A stretch of 64,000 bases of DNA, taken from NCBI GenBank assembly GCA_037127315.1, contig JBBBDQ010001935.1, positions 2,028,501 through 2,092,500 on the forward strand, written 5' to 3'. Positions 59,855-64,000 of the stretch are shown in pieces. The position numbers were made by a program, and so were the translations under genes. How positions within the stretch are numbered: position 1 is the stretch's first letter; every line of letters begins with the position of its first letter. The notes beneath the pieces are model-generated. The model made no database searches. It saw only the letters and a list, made by a program, of their open reading frames with translations, and was not told the origin of the DNA. Source of the stretch: Ascarosepion bandense. Taxonomy: Eukaryota > Mollusca > Cephalopoda > Sepiida > Sepiidae.

Positions 59855-60195
59855 TTCTATGTGCCCTGTCCCTTCAGGACGTAGGTGATCATGGCTTTCC
59901 ATGTTTCCCTGTCCCTGGTGGCTCTGAGCACGCCTTCTCCTGTTACACTATGCAATCCTCGTTCCGTCATCCACCTGATTAGGTCCTTCAAATATGTTAT
60001 CCGTTGCTTTCCCCTGTCACTTTTTCCCTCTATCTGGCCTTGTTAGCATCAGATTCTCCAGGCCCGCCTTCCTCATTGTGTGTCCCAGGAACTTCAGCTG
60101 TCTCTTCCTGATGCTCAGTATTAATTTCCTTTTTGTTTCCATCATTTCCAAGACCTCGTCATTGCTCACATGCTTGATAGGAGGCCAAAATAGCT
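59855..60195 (-). pseudogene. RTE-like LINE 3' fragment
   Basis: Minus-strand frames contain KRKLILSIRKRQLKFLGHTM, RKAGLENLM, and a late HDHLRPEGTGHIEEE block. It is the same family as 24150-28060 and 16930-17480. Confidence 0.65.
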
Positions 60196-61020
60196 TTTAG
60201 TAAAAAAAAAAAAATGTACAGCTGTTTGAAGTATCAATTGTTCCCTGTCTTTTTGATCACAATCAATGAGAATACCATAAAACTCCATACATGAAACATG
60301 ACAGCTTGACTTCTTGGCATGTAATGGCATCTGTAGCTTCTCTCGCTCGTGCTCATTTTATTGAGCGGTTGAGACTCAGAAATTTGCATAAGCCACAAAT
60401 TCCTTTCTCAAAATCACCAATCTCTGAGATCAAGTTGTTTTAAATAGCAGCTTTTGAATCGGCCATATTTTCTTCTATGTATTTTGCATGTGAGACGCAC
60501 ACACAAGCGTGTTTTGTTTCAGGAGATAAGCTATTTTGCCATTACAGTCCCAAAATTAGCCACTTAACAAAGAGAAGGGATTGTGTATATGATTGACATT
60601 TAGTAAGTTGCATGTCTAGGGTCAACCAATATCTATCCTACATATCCTCATAATAAGCACCTCTTTTTCTTTCCACCTCCTTTTATGCCCTCAATACAAT
60701 CTCATTCAGTCACCCTCTTTATAGTTGTCATGGATGAGCAATAGTTAAAAATAAAAATTAAATGCTTTCAAGTTAACTTTTTGAAAATGTTCTCTATAAA
60801 ACTAGTGAATCATTTCCATATTATAGTGCAAGGCCACATGGGGGATGTGAAGATCAACATTTCATTTCAGAATTGGCCTCTTACTTCTTGCACTTGCATA
60901 TGCAACCATTTTAATCTTGAAGTTTGAATCATTGTTATTAATAATTTTAAATGTGGTATAATGGGTCTCTTCATTTGACTGATTAGGACATCCACATAGT
61001 CAAGTGAACTGTAAGTTTGT

Positions 61021-61200
61021 TATTTTTTTATTTATTTATTTATTTTTTTTGCCACTTGTGCACAGGGGGTTACATAAGAGACGAGTGAGAAAGAGGAACA
61101 AGTTATGAGGGTGTCTGAATGAGTAAGAGAAGAATGAGAATGCAGGTGTGAAGAGGGGTGCATGAGAGTAGAGTGAAAAGGAAGAACAACATTTTTATTT
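61021..61200 (-). mobile_element. LINE 3' end (jockey/CR1 family)
   Basis: A (TTTA)n/T-run at 61021-61050 is followed by CACTTGTGCACAGGGGGTTA and CATAAGAGACGAGTGAGAA, the 3' UTR shared with 63429 and 10208. Confidence 0.6.
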
Positions 61201-61863
61201 ATGAGCCTGGAATGACCAGTGGTTTTATGACAGCCAACAGTAAAAGTAATCATACAATGTCTAAAATTAGATTAAAGGAAATAAATACTTTAAGATTAAG
61301 TGACACTCAGGTTGGGAAGGTAGTTAATTCCAGCCATAGGTTTATATAGTTAGGCCCTTCTACATAACAGGCAATCTGAGAGACTTAATGGAGTTCTTAT
61401 TGGCTGAAAGGAATATCTTGTCCATTAGTCTGTCATGAGAGCAGACAGGAGCAGCAGTGATGATGTTCCAATTATAACTTACCTATCCAAATACAGTAGA
61501 TGAACCTATTCATGAATAAAGAAGCCTGTTTATCAGAACCAACAGATTTTCTGCCTTTCTCAGCAAAGTTATGCCTTAAAATGGTCCTACTTGGGTTTTA
61601 CTTCATATGTGATATCCTGCCCTTAGTTTCTTTGTTAAAGGCTTTTCCTAGTTTTGTTCACGTGTACACAGATGAGAAGCAAACCGTGACTTGTAATTAA
61701 AGCTGACTGGTTGGGAATCATGGTTAATTATATCAGCTGCTCTGCCAATTGAACTACAGGAATTTTTGTGGCTGATTAAAGACCAATTTTAACCATTTTA
61801 ATCTTAACCTTTATCATTCTTAATTCATTAGGTGCCAGTATTGTTTTATGTACACTTGTAGTA

Positions 61864-61919
61864 TTAACCCTTTGTTGCATATTGATTACAATTGTAACTA
61901 ATATGCAACAAAGGGTTAA
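61864..61919. mobile_element. 56-bp TTAA-bounded palindrome, piggyBac-like termini
   Basis: TTAACCCTTTGTTGCATATT (61864-61883) and its exact complement (61900-61919) flank GATTACAATTGTAACT, itself a palindrome with two mismatches at its edges. TTAA at both ends plus CCCTTTG resembles piggyBac target and terminal repeats. Confidence 0.5.
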
Positions 61920-62292
61920 CATTATCATAATTCTTATTTCCAATTTGTACAATTTAACCAACAGTTGCAGTCTGACAGTTTGAGTAGTTTGTGATAAAAA
62001 GCAATTAAAATTAAGATGAAAGAAGTACTAATAAAAAATGAATAATAGGAAACCATGTTTCATTTAATAATTTCCATTTATAATAATAGTAGTAGTATTC
62101 TGGTTAGTCATAAAATGTTTTAAACTGTTTTTATCTCAATCATATCTTGAAAAGTATTAGAATTTACAATCTTGTTTTTATATATACATCTTTCAGTTAT
62201 AATACATGAAAGATTAACAGATTTTATTCAAAATAAGCAGACATAATGTTTTCAATTTATTTAATCTGACATGCCTAAAAGGGAATTTGCTG

Positions 62293-62293
<1 letters not shown>

Positions 62294-62330
<37 letters not shown>

Positions 62331-62352
62331 CACACACACACACACACACACT
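62294..62352. repeat. (TA)n(CA)n microsatellite
   Basis: About 16 TA units then CATA and about 11 CA units. Confidence 0.95.
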
Positions 62353-62978
62353 ATCCCTTGCCAATAACATGACTCTGTTTCATGCACAATGCAATCTCCA
62401 GTCATTGATAAGACATAAAATGGTTAATAAAAAAGAAACTGTTTTTGTTTTTTTTTATCATTCAACAACAAAAATAAAAAATAATTCATGCAGGCTTTTT
62501 TTTCTCAAATGTAATATCAAACATATATGTTGCTCATCTTTCCAAAAATTAAAAAGTAAAAAAAATGACTTTTTTCTAAATGATTTTTTTTTCTTAACTG
62601 AAAATAGATTTTCTTAATTTTATGCAAATTGATTAAAAAACAAAAAATGAACTTTGGTCAAAATTAGACTTCATTTTTTCTTTTGCTTAGAATTTTTCAA
62701 ATGATATGAATTGAGTTTTATGCATGGTAAATTTTTGTTGCCTTTAAAATTACTTTATGGGGGAAAAAAATGTAAGGTGTTAAACACACCAATTTTTTTG
62801 TCCTGAAGATTTTTAAAAAACTTTCCATCTCCATACTTATAAAATCATAATTCACTTTAGAGATCTCAGTGGTTTATCTAGACTATTTGTAAGTTATTTT
62901 TAAGTGCACTTGTACCCAGCAAAACGTTTTCAAATAACACGACTTGTTTTTCTTGTTTCACAGTTTTTCTTTTTTATT

Positions 62979-63011
62979 TATATGTTCTAAATAATATATT
63001 TAGAACATATA
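62979..63011. repeat. Short palindrome, 15-bp arms
   Basis: TATATGTTCTAAATA, three bases, then its exact complement. Confidence 0.75.
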
Positions 63012-63428
63012 ACAAATTTAGGTATATAATTTAGTTATGTTTATCCTAAAAATGATGGAAATTTGATAATTAAATATTAGTAATGAGATCTTGGTAAAGA
63101 GTTTACTTATTTGCTAGTAGATGCCAATCTTTCTTTTTTTTTTTTCTTTAAAGAATTTACCGTATATAGTTTCAATATTAAGTATTATGTATGTAAACTT
63201 TCTCTTCCACAGATGAAGATTTTGATCTCTTGTATTGAGTTGAGGGTAAGGTGGTTATATGAAGTTTGTGCATGATACAGTAGCTGCCTTAGGTACTTCC
63301 ATCCACCCACTTCCCTGTAGTTAAACTTTGTGTGTCTTTTCTGGTTTATACTGGTTGATTTAACTATGTTTATCTGAAATGAAGGTGCTTCAAAAGGCAT
63401 AGTTAGAAAATATATTATTTCATAGACA

Positions 63429-63910
63429 TTTTTTTTTTTTTTTTTTTTTATAAGCGTTTCACCCCGAGCAAGGCATGTCACTGCCACTACTGTGCAGGGG
63501 GCTACGTAGAGTGGAGAAAGGCTGGTTAAATATAGGAAATAACAGAGGGTGGGTGATAGGCGGGTGAGGATACCGAGAATGAGGGTTGGGTAGATGAGAG
63601 TGTTGTGAGAATAGTTGGGAGTTAGTGTGATAGGAGGTGTCTATTGACCCTACATTTAAACACCTGGAGATTGTAACTGTCGGGAAAGCAGACTTGTGGA
63701 AGGGAGTTCCACAGGCGGGAAGCGCAAGAAAAGAAGCTGTTGGAGTAGAATTTACGGTTACATCTTATTTGTTTAACTGTAAAAGGGTGGGACCTAGTTG
63801 CTAATCTAGTATCTCGTGTAAATTCGTGCTTAGGCGGCACCAGTGATCTAAGCTCATCGGAGCAGAAGCCATGAAAGTACTTGTAGAAGAGGCATATTTG
63901 AGTATGTTAA
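63429..63910 (-). mobile_element. 5'-truncated jockey/CR1-type LINE with poly-A
   Basis: A T-run at 63429-63449, then CACCCCGAGCAAGGCATGTC and GCAGGGGGCTACGTAGAGTG (3' UTR). Upstream on the minus strand a 72-residue open frame ends the protein: TRLATRSHPFTVKQIRCNRK, then FYSNSFFSCASRLWNSLP and CFPDSYNLQVFKCRVNRHLL. It starts near 63905 on the minus strand and is the cleanest copy of this LINE end in the window. Confidence 0.8.
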
Positions 63911-64000
63911 AAACTAAAATTGCATTTGGTTACATGCTACTTGTATTAAAGATTAAGCTTGAAAAAAAAAACAAAAAAAAACAAACATCCTATAATAACA

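Larger units (their letters stand above)
56491..64000 (+). other. 5' part of intron 3 of the SCaMC gene
   Basis: Starts GTAAAG after exon 3 and runs off the window. It contains a mariner relic, a tRNA-like SINE, a gypsy gag-protease relic, LINE tails and small palindromes, listed separately. 57500-58080, 58500-59180, 60200-61000 and 62360-63400 show AT-rich DNA without a feature I can name, apart from the noted palindrome and microsatellites. Confidence 0.75.

Overview
The window is animal nuclear DNA: AT-rich, littered with poly-T/poly-A runs and TA/CA microsatellites, with GT-AG introns of tens of kilobases and many retrotransposon and DNA-transposon families. The repeat families and very long introns suggest a mollusc, most likely a cephalopod of octopus type. 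That assignment is inference, not proof.

One host gene is recognisable. Three small + strand exons (4733-4903, 21466-21592, 56403-56490) join in phase. They encode the EF-hand N-terminal half of a calcium-regulated mitochondrial ATP-Mg/phosphate carrier of the SCaMC family (SLC25A24/25/23). Intron 1 is 16.6 kb, intron 2 is 34.8 kb, and the fourth EF-hand and the six-helix carrier domain must lie beyond 64000. Everything else supported here is repeat-derived.

Layout. 1-3560: nested dead elements upstream of the gene (Ty3/gypsy integrase relic, two inverted LTRs of one family, and a mariner with its own insert). 4560-4903: putative 5' UTR and exon 1. 4904-21465 (intron 1): diffuse AT-rich repeats, SINEs, LINE tails and three inverted-repeat hairpins, the largest a ~700-bp palindrome at 19119-19819. 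21593-56402 (intron 2): RTE-like LINE relics (24150-28060), a Penelope-like RT relic (29278-29770), a jockey/CR1-type LINE (about 31260-40825) whose reverse transcriptase segment has expanded into a ~7.2-kb satellite of about 40 units of ~181 bp, a mariner with a SINE inside it, and a gypsy gag-pol relic (42905-45790). 56491-64000 (start of intron 3): another mariner relic, a gypsy gag-protease relic, LINE tails, a tRNA-like SINE and a 56-bp TTAA-bounded palindrome.

The most striking feature is the satellite at 31483-38641, which appears to have been born inside an already dead reverse transcriptase and to have been seeded by a short direct repeat in that gene. The second is a set of hairpins carrying hammerhead-ribozyme-like cores (CTGANGA ... 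GAAA). One of them, 16612-16652, has perfect stem I pairing and a plausible short stem III. No CRISPR array, rRNA, canonical tRNA or bacterial-style operon is present.
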